Shown: positions 10,710 through 21,233, counted from the stretch's first letter. The stretch: 64,000 nt of DNA from JACDER01 sp963842575 (GCA_963842575.1 CAWJGS010000010.1:62001-126000); one strand, 5' to 3'. Numbers and translations: made by a program. The notes: a model not told the origin generated them from the sequence alone.

Positions 10710-13381
10710 ATGCGGCGAGTTACGAACCTCCTCGGTGCTGCGCTGGCGACGGCCGCGGTGTTTCTCGCGCCACTCGGCGACGGCACGGCCAGGACGCCAG
10801 TGGCGTCCGCGGCGATCCAGCCGTCGACGCCGCTGCGGCAGCCGCTTTCGTTCGTCGAGAACAGAGGGCAGGCGGATCGCCGGTTCGCCTACTACGCCGA
10901 TTGGGGTGGCTCGTCGCTCTTCTTCACCACCAGGGGCGTCACGCTTGCGCTCGATGGTTGGGCGGTCGAGCAAGCGTTTGTCGGCGCACGGGCCGGCGCG
11001 GAGCCGCACGCGAGCCGGCCCGCGCCGGGACGCGTGAACTCGTTTGTGGGTCGGCGGGGGGAGTGGCAGACCGGCCTCGAGCTCTACCGCACGCTGGCAT
11101 ACCGGCACGTATGGCCGGGCATCGACGTGGTCTACACGGGCCGCGACAGCGGCCTCGAGACCAGCTTCCTGATCAGGCCCGGCGCCGACCCTCGCGCGAT
11201 CGAGCTCGCCTACCGCGGAGCGACGTCCCTCGAGGTCACGCCCGCCGGAAGGCTCGAGGTCTCGACGCCCGCAGGAGTCTTCTTCGAGCAGCGCCCGCTC
11301 GCCTATCAGCGCGTCGCCGGGCACCGCATCCCGGTGCGCGTGAGCTTCAGGCGCAGCGGGCAACGCCGGTACGGCTTCCGGCTGGGCGTGTACGACACGG
11401 GCCGGCCGGTGGTCATCGACCCGGTCGTCCTCGGCTACGCAGGCTTCCTCGGTGGTTCCGGAGACGACCAGTCGTTCGACACAGCCGTCGATGGATCCGG
11501 GAACGCGTACATGACCGGCACTACGACCTCACTGGACTTTCCCGCGACACCAGGCCCGTTCTCCACGCCCCGCGGACAAATGGACGCCTTCGTGGGCAAG
11601 GTCGACCGCACGGGGAAGCTCGTGTACCTGGACTACATCGGCGGGCCCGGCCGCCAGGATGGCGGTCGCGGCATAGCCGTCGACGGGAGCGGGAACGCCT
11701 ACATCGCGGGAACGACGGACTCCCCGCAGGCAAGCTTTCCCGTAACGGTCGGGCCTGACGTGACGTTCAACGGCGGGGAGGACGCGTTCGTCGCCAAGGT
11801 GAACCCAGATGGCACGAAGCTGCTCTACTCGGGGTACATCGGCGGAGATGACGACGAGGGCGGGCGTGACGTCTCGGTGGATGCGAACGGCAACGCCTAC
11901 GTCGCCGGTACCACCAGCACGGTCGACTCGACCTTTCCGGCGAAGATTGGACCGCAGCTGACGTATGGCGGTGGCAACCACGACGGCTTCGTCGCCAAGG
12001 TGGACTCCACGGGGACCGGGCTCGTCTACTGCAGCTACATCGGCGGCACAGGAGACGAGGACAACGTCCGCGGGACGGCGCCCGACTCCTTGGGCAACCT
12101 GTACATCACCGGTCATGCCGACTCGACCGAGGCGAGCTTCCCGGTCACCGTGGACCGGACCTCACCTGGAACGGCGATCAGGACGGCTATGTCGGGAAGA
12201 TCAACGCGAGCGGCACTGCGTTCGCGTACCTCGGCTATGTGGGCGGCTCCGGCCGGGAGCAGCCTCGTCGTGTCGCAGTCGATAGCGGAGGCCACGCGTA
12301 CATTGCCGGGAGCACCGACTCGGCCAACTTCCCCGCGACCGTCGGCCCCGACCTGAGTCGCAACGGCAATGGGCGCGACGCCTTCGTGACCAAGGTCTCG
12401 AGCGACGGCGCCAGTCTCGTGTACTCGGGCTTCATCGGCGGGACGGGCGACGACCAGATCTACGACCTCGAAGTCGATCCTGCGGGCAGCGCATACGTGG
12501 CCGGGCTGACCACGTCGACCCAGGCGACGTTCCCGGCCTTCGGAGGGCCGGACGTGACGTACAACGGTGGTCAGGACGGTTTCATCGCCAAGGTCAACCC
12601 GGCCGGAACAGGACTCGACTACGCCGGCTACATCGGCGGCACCGGGGCGGAAGTGGCCCAGGGCGTTGGTGTGGACGCTGCCGGCAGGGCATACGTCTCG
12701 GGCTCGACCACGTCCACCGAGGCCACGTTCCCGACCCTGGGCGCTCCCGACCACTCCTTCAACGGTGGCCCCAACGACATCTTCCTCGTGCAGGTCGCGC
12801 CGATCAAGGGCGCGCACCTCAAGGTCACCCTGGGGGGTGTGGCCCACGCCGGGGCTCCGTTCACCGTGACGGCAGAGATGCGTGACGGCGCGGGCAACCT
12901 CGTCACCGGGTACAACGGCCCTGCGACCTGGGCGAGCGTGGACGGGGCGATCTCGCCGGCCGTGCCCGCCGCCTTCGTAAACGGCGTCAGCACGACGCAG
13001 GCGACGATCGGGGCACCGTTTTCGTCCGACCGCATCACCGTCGGCAGCGGTGGCGCGACAGGCCAGAGCGCTCTGTTCAACGTCCTCGGGCCACTCGACC
13101 ATTTCGTCTTCTCAGGGGTCCCGGGCTCGGTGCCCGCCGGGCAGAGCTTCACCGTGCGCGCCACGGCCAAGGACGCCCTGAACGACACGATCAGCGACTA
13201 CGCGGCGCCGGCAACCTGGTTCGACCGCAGCGGAACCCTGAGCCCGCCCTCGCCGGGAAACTTTCTAAACGGCGTCAGCACGACGACGGCGCGAGTCGCC
13301 GTCCCCTACCGCGACGACCGGATCACGCTCACGAGCAACTCGGTGAGCGGCAGAACGGTGCAGTTCACGGTTACGCCCTAG
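10710..13381 (+). CDS. secreted SBBP-repeat beta-propeller protein with Ig-like tail (one frameshift)
   Basis: Predicted exported protein of about 890 residues. After a signal peptide (VTNLLGAALATAAVFLAPLG) comes an N-terminal DUF7948-like domain (FVENRGQADRRFAYYA, ARP-type beta strands to VVIDPVVLGY). It is followed by about seven SBBP blades of roughly 55 residues with the signature YxGYIGG...VDxxGNAYVAGxT...FPxTxGPDxTxNGGxDAFVAKVNPxG, then two Ig-like domains (FTVTAEMRDGAGN and FTVRATAKDALND). A one-base loss at about 12150 (in VTV-GPDLTWNG) moves the rest to another frame, ending at 13381. ATG 10710 is chosen because it starts directly before the signal peptide; in-frame upstream starts (10629, 10677) add polar residues. 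Such proteins usually sit on the cell surface, and the ligand is unknown. Confidence 0.82.
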
Positions 13382-13587
13382 CCGTACACTTCTGCGCGTG
13401 AGGCCGCCGTCGGCCAAGCCCCTCAACTACGACGACTTCTGGTGAGCGTCGGAGGGCGGCGCGCGTGTCGCGCAGGTCGCATACCGGGCGGAAGTCGCCT
13501 CGGCCCTGCGTGAAGCGGGCGTCCTCCGGCGCCGCCGGGTCCCTCGTATCTTTCTCCGTCTCGAGGTCGGACGCGTTGGTGGGCGGA

Positions 13588-13680
13588 GCCGGGCTTTGCC
13601 CGAGCGGAGCCCAGGCAGCGTCACGGATGCGCTAGGCGGTTAAGAAGGGGGCTCACGGGGGAAACCTGGTTTCCCCCGTG
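13588..13680 (-). repeat. dispersed two-hairpin repeat, copy A
   Basis: Hairpin 1 at 13654-13680 has perfect 13-nt arms (CACGGGGGAAACC and its complement) around a single T. On the minus strand it is followed by AGCCCCCTTCTT, about 45 variable bases, and a second palindrome built on GGGCAAAGCCCGG (13588-13605). The same order of parts occurs at 39621-39713 and 42569-42710 on the plus strand. Confidence 0.8.
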
Positions 13681-13685
13681 CCGGA

Positions 13686-13709
13686 AAGAGCCCCCGTGTG
13701 GGGGCTCTT
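13686..13709 (-). terminator. likely terminator for the DUF5666 protein gene
   Basis: Perfect 10-bp stem AAGAGCCCCC/GGGGGCTCTT with a GTGT loop, 27 bp beyond the stop codon at 13736 on the minus strand. The T-run is short (TTT then CCGG), so termination may be helped by the adjacent repeat hairpin. Confidence 0.6.
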
Positions 13710-13735
13710 CCTGGAACGGTCCTGAGCGTGGCGCG

Positions 13736-14539
13736 TTAGCTCTTCGGCGGGATTGCGACGATCGCAAGTGCATCGCCGTCGGCCCCTGCGCGGAGGACGA
13801 AGGCGCGATAGCCGGACTTGATGTCCGACAGCTGGCCGGCCTGGCCTCCAACTCGGATGATCGTCTGCGCGGTCACGTGGATCGCGAGCGTGGCACTGCC
13901 CTGTCCCTTGAGCGTGATCGAGTCCGAGCCAACGGAATCGACGACGCCGTGGACGAGCAGCTTGTGCGCTCCAGCCTTCTTCTCGTACGCCCGGATCACA
14001 GCGGCCGGGCCGTTCGCGGCCGTGCGGCGGACGTACGCCACATAGCCGGTCTCCACGTCGGCGAGCGTTGCCGCCTTGCCACCGACGAAGATCTTCGTGT
14101 CGGCATTGACGCCGATCGCGACCGTGCTGCCGTCCTTCTTCTTGAGCGTGATCGAGTTGCCGCCGACCGAGTCGACCTGTCCGGCGACGATGGTGCCGGG
14201 GGCCGGAACGGCGTGAGCTCGGAGCAGCTTCGCCGGCCCGCCCGCCTTGGTCACCCTCGCCAGCGCGACGTATCCGACCTTGACGTCGGAGAGCGTGGCG
14301 GATTTCCCGTTGACGACGATCTTCGTGTCTCCGTTGACCTGAACGGTCACCGGGTCGCCCTTCTTGCGGGTGAGCGTGACCGAATCCGAGGCGACGGACT
14401 GGACGACGCCGCCCACCGCGTGCCGCTTCGCGGCTGCTGTGCCCTTCGGATGGCCCTTCTTTGCTCCGGCCGGGCTCACGACGACGACCGCGAGGGACGC
14501 GACGAGGCCGATCAGGAGCAGGCTGATGACTTTCTTCAT
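13736..14539 (-). CDS. secreted DUF5666-repeat protein, 267 aa
   Basis: Signal peptide MKKVISLLLIGLVASLAVVV, then three copies of an OB-like DUF5666 unit of about 70 residues. Each has the pattern VxSVxxxSxTLxxxxGxxxxxxVxxxTxIxVxGxxAxLxDxxxGYxAxVxR, at residues about 43-110, 118-185 and 194-262. The family occurs in exported proteins of unknown function, possibly metal- or nucleic-acid-binding. The product is basic and small. It is followed by a terminator, so it is monocistronic or the end of its unit. Confidence 0.8.
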   Translation of the reverse strand: MKKVISLLLIGLVASLAVVVVSPAGAKKGHPKGTAAAKRHAVGGVVQSVASDSVTLTRKKGDPVTVQVNGDTKIVVNGKSATLSDVKVGYVALARVTKAGGPAKLLRAHAVPAPGTIVAGQVDSVGGNSITLKKKDGSTVAIGVNADTKIFVGGKAATLADVETGYVAYVRRTAANGPAAVIRAYEKKAGAHKLLVHGVVDSVGSDSITLKGQGSATLAIHVTAQTIIRVGGQAGQLSDIKSGYRAFVLRAGADGDALAIVAIPPKS

Positions 14540-14630
14540 TAACTGACCCCTTGCGAGTGGAGGTTCGCCATTACGACCTTCGAGCCTAGGGTCCGCCTGT
14601 TAGGCCCTTGTAAGCAAAGTGTTCGAGTCG

Positions 14631-15117
14631 TCAGCCCCGTGGCCAGGCCGCGGCGAGCTTGCCGCGTGTCTCCACGAGGTGCTCCGGAAGCACCTTCACG
14701 TCCGCGAGAACCGGCATGAAGTTGGTGTCGCCGGCCCAGCGCGGGACGAGATGGAGATGGACGTGGTCGACCACGCCCGCGCCGGCGATCCGCCCGAGGT
14801 TCCAGCCCACGTTGTAGCCCTGCGGCGCGAACGTCTGCGGCGAGCGCACCGATGCCCTGCGAAGCGAGCCGGTGGATCTCGAGCGCTTCTTCGTCCTCGA
14901 GCTCGCCGAAGTCGCCGACGTGGCGAAAAGGCGCAACCATCAGGTGCCCCGATGCATAGGGAAACTTGTTCAGCAGCACGAATGCACGCTGTCCACGGTG
15001 GACGACGAGCGTTTCCTCGTCGTCACCCGCCTGGGCGAGGCAGAAGACGCAGCCGTCCTGCTCGTCCGCAGCCTGGATGTACTCGAGCCGCCAGGGCGCC
15101 CACAGTTGCTTCGTCAT
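14631..15117 (-). CDS. HIT-family hydrolase / diadenosine tetraphosphate phosphorylase-like (one frameshift)
   Basis: Small nucleotide hydrolase or transferase of the histidine-triad superfamily, about 162 residues, similar in layout to mycobacterial Ap4A phosphorylase. The N-terminus MTKQLWAPWRLEYI and the metal-binding CVFC pair (residues 23-26) are in one frame; after a one-base shift at about 14850 the rest (YNVGWNLGRIAGAG, then HVHLHLVPRW with the catalytic triad) is in another. Both halves fit one continuous family member without missing sequence, which argues for an indel error rather than decay. It stands alone between two exported-protein genes. Confidence 0.88.
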
Positions 15118-15282
15118 GCAGAAATACTCAGATCAGACTTGTGCTTTTCTGTCAAAAGCGTAAGAATGCGAACCGCGCACGGGCTAGCACCTTCCTCCCT
15201 CTCTCCCCGGAGGCTGGAGCGCGCCCGTCGCGCACCCCCGCTGCGGTCGCTCAGCACCCGGCTGGGCAGGCTGGTCTTACGG

Positions 15283-15327
15283 GGAACAAAATGAGGGCTC
15301 GTCTTCAAGACCCCGAGGCGAGCCCTC
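15283..15327 (-). terminator. rho-independent terminator
   Basis: A 9-bp perfect stem GAGGGCTCG/CGAGCCCTC with a 17-nt loop starts immediately at the stop codon of the 15326 gene on the minus strand and is followed by ATTTTGTT. Confidence 0.75.
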
Positions 15328-16114
15328 AGTCTTGTCCGTAGCCGAGGCCGATGAGGAACTTCCTCAGCTTGGCCAGGTAGGCGTCGCCGACGGGCCAGGT
15401 GGTGTCGCCGTCGAGCTCGCCGCCCGCGTTGATCCCCTGCAGCGTCGCCCAGCCTGCATCCTGCCGCCCGAGCAGGTACTGGTCGGCCATCCACGCGGCC
15501 AGGACACCGCGAACGTCCGCGTCTTCGCCCGTGCGCTCGCGCTCGTACGCCTTCCAGAGCGTGGCGCCGTCCGCGCGGACGAGCGCCGGGAAGGTGCGGG
15601 TGACGTCGGTCACGTGGCCGGCCCGGTAGCTCCAGACCTGGACGGGAAGGGCGGAGCCGGCGTAGGAGGTGAAGGCGTAGGCGAAGTGGTCGTCGCCGCT
15701 CACGAACTCGGGCTTGCCGTCCCGATTCACGTCGCGGAGCCGGTAGGACGGATCGCCCCAGAGGTGCCTTAGCGCGGCGTAGCCGGATCCCGTGTACCGA
15801 TAGATCTGCGAGAAGAGGCAGCAGTGCGCGCCGCCGGTGTAGAAGTCGGCGATCACCTCGGGCTCGCCGTTCCCGTCGAGATCGCGCACCCTGATCGTCC
15901 AGGGCACCGCGGGGCCGAGCTTCCTGTCGACCAGCGTCCGGCCGCGACGCCTGATCACGAGGTGCACGCGCTTGGCCATGATGTTGAACCGGACCGGTTG
16001 CCAGGTGACCTGCGCGTGCACCGCGCCGAGCCGCGCCGTCTTCGTCTTCACCGGAGCAGCCGCGGCCGCGCTCGCCAGCACGAGCGCCACCACCACGGCG
16101 ATGCCGAGCTTCAC
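15326..16114 (-). CDS. secreted FG-GAP/VCBS-like protein, 262 aa
   Basis: Signal peptide (MKLGIAVVVALVLASAAAAA). The mature part has two calcium-loop-like segments of FG-GAP type, VRDLDGNGEPEVIADFYTGG (about 97-116) and LRDVNRDGKPEFVSGDDHF (about 146-164), separated by a Cys-Cys pair (AHCCLFS). The C-terminal third is helical (LWKAYERERTGEDADVRGVLAAW, MADQYLLG). It resembles exported actinobacterial proteins of unknown role. It is ended by a strong hairpin. The next gene on the same strand begins 36 bp upstream of its start. Confidence 0.7.
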   Translation of the reverse strand: MKLGIAVVVALVLASAAAAAPVKTKTARLGAVHAQVTWQPVRFNIMAKRVHLVIRRRGRTLVDRKLGPAVPWTIRVRDLDGNGEPEVIADFYTGGAHCCLFSQIYRYTGSGYAALRHLWGDPSYRLRDVNRDGKPEFVSGDDHFAYAFTSYAGSALPVQVWSYRAGHVTDVTRTFPALVRADGATLWKAYERERTGEDADVRGVLAAWMADQYLLGRQDAGWATLQGINAGGELDGDTTWPVGDAYLAKLRKFLIGLGYGQD

Positions 16115-16150
16115 AGCCAGGCTGAATTTGTATCCTCGATACGGACCTGC

Positions 16151-17214
16151 CTAGGTGAAGCTCCAGGTGAACTTGTACTGCTTGGGCCCACCCGCGTAGA
16201 CGTGGATCGTGAAGTCGTCTCCCCCGAACGTCGGGTCCTTGTGGTCGAACGACGTCACGTTCGTGGCGACCTGTGCACCGCCGTTGTTGTTGTCGAACAC
16301 GTCCATGACCGCACCTCCGGTCAACACCAGATGAATGGTCGCGGTCGCAATGGTGCAGTCGGAGGGAAGGTGGAACCAGTCCTGGTCGGAGGCGGTCGAC
16401 AGGTTCGCGTAGAAGGACTCGCCCGGACCGACCGTGTTGCAGGCATCCACCTGCTGGGCTTGCGTGTCATCCGGCTCGAGGAGATCACCACCCGGCCCGA
16501 TCGCAGCTGGGATCTCCTGCACCGTTGCCGAGAAGTAGTCGCCGCTGTTCTGCGCGGTCAGGTTCAGCAGCTCAGGGAGAGCGTGTGTTGTCCCGATCCG
16601 AGTGCGAGCGGAACCGAGGTCAGCACGAACGCCTTGTGGCTGCCCACCTCGTTCGTATACGTGCGGGCGACTCCGAGAGTCGCCCCGTCGATGTTGACGC
16701 GCATGCCGATCGTCCCGCCGTTCGTCTGTCGATAGCCGGAACCGGAGGCGGTGACGAGGATGTTTCCTCCCGAGGTAGTGAACGTTCCGGCGAGCGGAAG
16801 GGGTCCCCTCTGGTTCTGGAAGAGGGAGGTGATCTTTCCCGGAATCGCGCCGCGTGCGAACTGGCCGCTCGATCCGAGGGGCAGCAGCTTGTTCTTGACC
16901 GGCGTGGCGTCGGCCTCGAACCCGTCGACCATGTCGGCGTTCAGGTTCGCCACCTTCGTGTTGGAGCTGACCGTCAGGGGTGGCTTCCCGGCGGCGACGC
17001 TCAGTCCGAGAGCGGTCGCATTCGCGCCGCTGGAACTGTTGGTCAGCTGGAGCAGCTTGTCGTTGAAGCTGCCGGTGACGCTGGTCTTGGCCGCAGCGGT
17101 GTTGCTCGCCTCGAGGTTGAAGACGTGCACGGCCGCGAGCGCGGTTGTCGCAGCCGCCACAGTCGCCCCGACGATGGCGCCGACCACGATCCCTTTCAGT
17201 GAGATTCCCTGCAT
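16151..17214 (-). CDS. exported collar-type protein, about 354 aa (one frameshift)
   Basis: The N-terminal hydrophobic helix GIVVGAIVGATVAAATTALA is followed by VFNLEASNTAAAKTSVTGS, then LQLTNSSSGANATALGLSV-AAGKPPLTVSS and VANLNADMVDG, a module shared with the 43475 gene. The C-terminal half is a beta sandwich (AVMDVFDNNNGGAQVATNV, FTIHVYAGGPKQYKFTW). The stop that ends the first part (SLSC-stop, 16564) lies at a one-base shift near 16575; the other frame continues LLNLTAQNSGDYFSATVQEIP without a gap, so this is one gene. Surface location is likely; function unknown. Confidence 0.7.
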
Positions 17215-17312
17215 GTGGATCCTCCTGGGTGAGGTGATGGAGCGACGCTAGCCCTCTAGACGGATCCGCGCAGCGGGAGCTTCCCTAGCCCGGGTTGGCT
17301 ACACCCCTCTTG

Positions 17313-18296
17313 CTACAGCCAGCGCTTGTAGCGGAAGAAGCCGATCAGGCCGACCAGCAGCACGACCATCGCCGCGACGATCCCCCAGAACGCCGCCGCC
17401 GACTCGAAGCCCGGGAAGCGGACGTTCATGCCGAAGAGTCCGGTGATCAGCGTCAGCGGCAGCAGCACGACGCTGAAGATGGTGAGGACCCGCAGGACGT
17501 CGTTCTGGCGGTGGGCGATCACCGACTCGTTCGTGTCCTCGAGCGCCTCCACGACTTCCTTGTAATTGTCGAGCAGGTCCCAGATCCGCTCGGCCGAGTC
17601 GACGATGTCGTCGAAGTAGAGCTCCAGGTTCTCGGGGAGGAAGCGCTCGGTGTGCCGCTCGAGCAGGCGCAGGGTCGAGCGCTCGGGCTTGATGATCTTG
17701 CGGTAGGAGATGATCTCCTGCTTGACGTTGGAGATGTCGCGGACGATCTCCTCCGAGCGGCCCTCGAACAACTCGTCCTCGAAGCGGTCGAGCTTGTGGC
17801 CGATCTTGTCCAGGATCGGGAAGCAGTAGTCGAAGAGATCGTCGAGGACGTGGTAGAGCAGGTAGCCGGATCCTTTGCCGAAGAGCGATTCGCGTAGGGC
17901 CTCGTCGTCGAGGCAGCGCTGGAAGAGGCGCGTGACCGGAAGCAGCTCGACCGTGGGCAGCGTCACCAGGTAATCCGGGCCGAGGAAGAAGTCGAGCTCG
18001 CCGGCGTTCAGCCGCTGGACTGTCTTGTCGTAGACCGGAAAGTGCAGGACGGCGAAGAGATAGTCCGGGTAGTCGTCGATCTTGGGGCGCTGCCGCTTGG
18101 AGAGGACGTCCTCCACGTCCAACGCGTGCCACCCGAAGCGTTCGGCGAGCACGGTGGCCTGCTCCGTGTCGGGAGCGTCGAGGTGGATCCAGGTCAACCC
18201 GTTGTAGGAGAGCTCAGCCGGCTCGCGGACAGCCGGAACGACCTCGGCGAGAGCGCCGCGGGGACGTCCACGCCGGATGCGGGGCAGGCTGGGCAT
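17313..18296 (-). CDS. corA: CorA-family divalent cation transporter
   Basis: Mg2+/Co2+ channel of the inner membrane, 327 residues. It has the long cytoplasmic funnel (NGLTWIHLDAPD, HALDVEDVL, LDFFLGPDYLVTL, SGYLLYHVLDDLFDYCFPIL) and two C-terminal membrane helices with the signature LFGMNV in the pore-entry loop between them. It ends in a basic tail (FFRYKRWL). All parts are intact. The neighbours are exported proteins with no evident link. GTG or other starts further upstream were not needed because ATG 18296 gives normal length. Confidence 0.95.
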   Translation of the reverse strand: MPSLPRIRRGRPRGALAEVVPAVREPAELSYNGLTWIHLDAPDTEQATVLAERFGWHALDVEDVLSKRQRPKIDDYPDYLFAVLHFPVYDKTVQRLNAGELDFFLGPDYLVTLPTVELLPVTRLFQRCLDDEALRESLFGKGSGYLLYHVLDDLFDYCFPILDKIGHKLDRFEDELFEGRSEEIVRDISNVKQEIISYRKIIKPERSTLRLLERHTERFLPENLELYFDDIVDSAERIWDLLDNYKEVVEALEDTNESVIAHRQNDVLRVLTIFSVVLLPLTLITGLFGMNVRFPGFESAAAFWGIVAAMVVLLVGLIGFFRYKRWL

Positions 18297-18343
18297 GGGT
18301 ACTGAGCGGCTCGTCCGTGGTCATCGCTGTCCTCTTCGCCATC

Positions 18344-19213
18344 TTACCCCTGGCCCCCTTTTGAGGAACCCTTGGTCAAGGAGATCAGCGCGTTCGCGGT
18401 GCCGGGGTTGCTCCCCGGCTCGAGCGTTGTCGTGACCGCCCCGTTGAAGCTCGTGTAGGCGGTGTTGAACGCGCCGGTCAGCACCCAGCTGACCGTCGGT
18501 CGGCAGCCCGGCACGCCGTGCCCGTCGAGGGTGCGCATGGCGAAGTCGTGATTGAGGAAAGCCGTGCCGCCGTTCTGGGTCGTGAAGTCGATCTGGAAGC
18601 CGTTGGCGTTCCACTGGTTCGGGCCGCCCGGCCCCTGCACGACGTCCGCCGAGACCGTGGGTTGCGCGCTGCACCCGAAGACGCTTCCGCCGAAGGTCGC
18701 CGTGAAGTGGAACGTGTTCGCGCTCGGTGTGGTGACCACGAACGTGGCCGAGCCGGTGGTGTTGAACGTCGAATCGGTCCACGAGCCCGTCCAGGTGCCC
18801 TTGATCAGGTCCGGCGTGAACGCGGGAGGCGGCGCGGGCGGAGGCGGAGGCGGTGGAGGCGGTGGTGGAGGAGGTGGCGGCGGTGGCGGCGGCTTCTTGA
18901 GGAACGAGGCCGCGGCCTGCTTGGAGGCCGTCATCTTGACGGAGCACGTCGGCTTCGTCCCCGAGCAGGCGAACCCCCAGCGGCGGAAGCGATAGCCGCG
19001 CGCCGGATGGGCAGAGAGCCTGACAACGGAGCCCTTGCGCGTCGCCAGGTTGCACTTGGGCGCGCACTTGATCCCCTTCGGCGAGCTCGTGACCGTGCCC
19101 GCACGGAGCGGCTTCACGCCGACGCTCAGCGTCGGTCGCTTGGCGAATCCGCCCGCCAGAGCAAGCGTCGCGGTTGCGAGGGCCAGGACCGCCACCAGCC
19201 AAGCGGCTCGCAT
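18344..19213 (-). CDS. secreted protein with InlB-type repeat and long polyproline linker
   Basis: The signal peptide (MRAAWLVAVLALATATLALA) decides the start at 19213 rather than 19249. Next is a Cys-containing unit of the bacterial-repeat type (GTVTSSPKGIKC, YRFRRWGFACSG), then an uninterrupted run of about 20 prolines broken once by Ala (around residues 108-130). The C-terminal domain of about 160 residues has four or more cysteines and repeated TGSATF/TGAFN strands. The proline run is typical of a rigid spacer crossing the cell wall. Function unknown. Confidence 0.72.
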   Translation of the reverse strand: MRAAWLVAVLALATATLALAGGFAKRPTLSVGVKPLRAGTVTSSPKGIKCAPKCNLATRKGSVVRLSAHPARGYRFRRWGFACSGTKPTCSVKMTASKQAAASFLKKPPPPPPPPPPPPPPPPPPPAPPPAFTPDLIKGTWTGSWTDSTFNTTGSATFVVTTPSANTFHFTATFGGSVFGCSAQPTVSADVVQGPGGPNQWNANGFQIDFTTQNGGTAFLNHDFAMRTLDGHGVPGCRPTVSWVLTGAFNTAYTSFNGAVTTTLEPGSNPGTANALISLTKGSSKGGQG

Positions 19214-19223
19214 CCGGAGGATC

Positions 19224-20529
19224 CTACGACCGCACCGGAACCTCGGCAAGCGCGGCCTGCTCCTCCGCGGGAACGGGCTCTGCGCGCGCGACGGGAGTCC
19301 GCCGCACGCCTGCCGGAAGCCGGCGCTCGAGCGCGAGCGACCACACGGCGCCCACCAGGCAGACGGCCGCGGCGACCGGCCAGAGCGCGTAGGGCTGCGC
19401 CTGGAGGATGAATCCGCCGGCGGCCGGGCCGATGATGAAGCCGACCTGCCAGGACGAGCTCGACATCGCCATGTAGCGGCCGAGCAGCCGGCGTGGCGCG
19501 AGGTCGGAAACGAGCGGCCCCTGCACCGTCCCGTGCAGACACTCGCCCAGGGAGAAGATCCCGAACGCGAACGCGAAGAGCGCGGTCGCCGCGCCGGCCT
19601 CGAGCGAGAGCCCGCCGACCAGGACGAGGATCCAGGTGACCGAGAAGAGAACGGCCATCGCGGCGAGCGCCTGCATCCGGCGCTTCCCCTGCTGCCACTT
19701 GGCGACGGGCAACTGCGCGAGGACGATCAGGGCCGTGTTCAGGAAGAAGATCAGGCCGATCTCACGCTCGCTGACGCGAAGCCTCGTTCTTGGCGAAGAC
19801 GGGGAAGAGCTCCGAGAAGATCGCGATGCTCGCCGCGATGAAGAGCGTGTTCAGCAGGATGAACGAGCGGAACGGCCGGTCCCGGAAAACGGCGGCGTAG
19901 CCGCGCGCGGATTCGTGTGCGTGCGGCTCGACCCGCGGGGAGGGGATACGCGTGAGGATCGCGGCGAAGACGAGGAAGGTGGCCGCGTCGACCGCGAACA
20001 GGACCGTGAAGCTCGACGGGTCGCTCGTGCTCGCGATCAGTCCACCGACGAGGCCGCCGAGCCCGATGCCCAGGTTCATCGTCACGCGTTGCTGCGCGAA
20101 CGCCGCGGGCCGCCGGTCGGCGGGCGTGAGCGCCGACAGGAGCGTTCCCTGGCTGGGCCAGAAGGCGCCGCTTCCCGTCCCGGCGAGCGCGTTCAGCAGG
20201 AACGCGTGCCACGCCGTGGTGATGAGAGGGAAGAGGGCGAAGGCGACCGTCATGATCACGAGCGCGGCCACGAGCGTCGTGCGCGCGCCGATTCGGTCGG
20301 CCAGAGCGCCCGCTATCGGGCCCGAGACGAGGGCGGCTGCACCGTTGGCCGCCGCGATCAAGCCGGCGAGCCCGAGCGAGATTCCGCGCACGTTGTGCAG
20401 GTAGATGACGAGGTACGGGACGACGACGCCGTTTCCGAACATGTTCGCCAGCCCGCCGGCCTGGAGCAGCCACACCGCGCGGGGAAGTTTCGGGTTCAGG
20501 CTGCGGACGTAGCGGGCGAACGCGCGCAT
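19224..20529 (-). CDS. MFS transporter (one frameshift)
   Basis: Twelve-helix major facilitator of about 435 residues. The first half holds the family loop-2/3 motif GALADRIGARTTLVAAL (about 73-89) and eight helices; after a one-base shift near 19770 the second frame continues with EIGLIFFLNTALIVLAQLPVAKW and the last helices (FGIFSLGECLHGTVQGPLVSDLAP, WQVGFIIGPAAGGFIL). The two frames join without loss. Drug or metabolite efflux is the usual role, but the substrate cannot be read from sequence. It sits back to back with the 20598 gene. Confidence 0.88.
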
Positions 20530-20597
20530 CCCGCCAGGCTACTCATACCGATTTCTGCCTTGACCCTCCGAATGTCCAGCGCCTACCGTGGATGTGC

Positions 20598-21233
20598 ATG
20601 CCGAGGCCACTGACCGCCCTCGCGGCCGCGGGCGTGGTCGCGTTCACGTGTGTCGTTCTGACGGCGGCAGCGACGGGCACGCGCGTGTCCTCTCCGTGCA
20701 GCCTCCTGGCCGCGAAGTCGGGCATCCTTGCCTCCAACCTCCCGCTGCGCGTCAAGCACGACGCCGCGGGGCGGGACGGGACGGGCATCGACCGCCTCGT
20801 CTGCCGCGACCTCACCTACGACGGCCGCAAGGACATGACGACGAGCATCTCCGCGGGTGCAACCGGAATCGAGGCGTGGGTGTTCTTCCGCGCGACCACG
20901 AGCGGATGGCGGCTCGCTTTCCGCCGGACCGGGCTCGTCCGCGCCCAGGTGAAGGTGCTGCCGACGGCGGTCGTCGAGATCGACCCCATCTTTCGCCCGG
21001 GCGACAAGCGACCGTGCTGCCCGACCGGTGGGCAGAAGCACTACCGCTTCCAATGGCAGCGCGGGAAGATGGTCAAGGTTCGCTCCTGGCACAGCCGCGC
21101 GCGCGTAGACGTACTATCCCGCGCATGCGAAGGGCCGTTCCGGCGGTGGTTTTGGTCGTGCTGCTCGCCGGATGCGGCGGCGGTCACAAGAAGACGCCGC
21201 AGCTCACGAAGGAGCAGTACGCCGCGGCGCTGA
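20598..21233 (+). CDS. exported protein of unknown function; true 3' end uncertain
   Basis: A signal peptide (MPRPLTALAAAGVVAFTC) is followed by SSPCSLLAAKSG and LVCRDLTYDGRKDMTTSISAG, an FG-GAP-like loop, FFRATTSGWRLAFRRTGL, and the motif PCCPTGGQKHYRFQW. This order (calcium-type loop, Cys-Cys, short strand) resembles small exported proteins and recalls the 15326 gene. The frame stays open to 21233, running 109 bp into the lipoprotein gene, which is unlikely to be real. The protein probably ends near 21100, perhaps with a lost stop through an indel. Confidence 0.55.
   Translation: MPRPLTALAAAGVVAFTCVVLTAAATGTRVSSPCSLLAAKSGILASNLPLRVKHDAAGRDGTGIDRLVCRDLTYDGRKDMTTSISAGATGIEAWVFFRATTSGWRLAFRRTGLVRAQVKVLPTAVVEIDPIFRPGDKRPCCPTGGQKHYRFQWQRGKMVKVRSWHSRARVDVLSRACEGPFRRWFWSCCSPDAAAVTRRRRSSRRSSTPRR

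Larger units (their letters stand above)
13382..13735. other. intergenic region with repeat copy A and terminator
   Basis: No credible gene fills this 354-bp gap. GTG 13398 opens a 15-codon frame ending KPLNYDDFW, too short to call. The right half holds copy A of the dispersed two-hairpin repeat (13588-13680) and a terminator-like hairpin (13686-13709), annotated separately. Confidence 0.6.

Noticed and set aside
13398..13445. 15-codon frame from GTG ending KPLNYDDFW
   Set aside because: Too short, no ribosome site and no partner frame extending it; could be a remnant but is not supportable.
18845..18900. G-quadruplex-prone GGC/GGA run
   Set aside because: It is explained by the proline codons of the linker read on the opposite strand.
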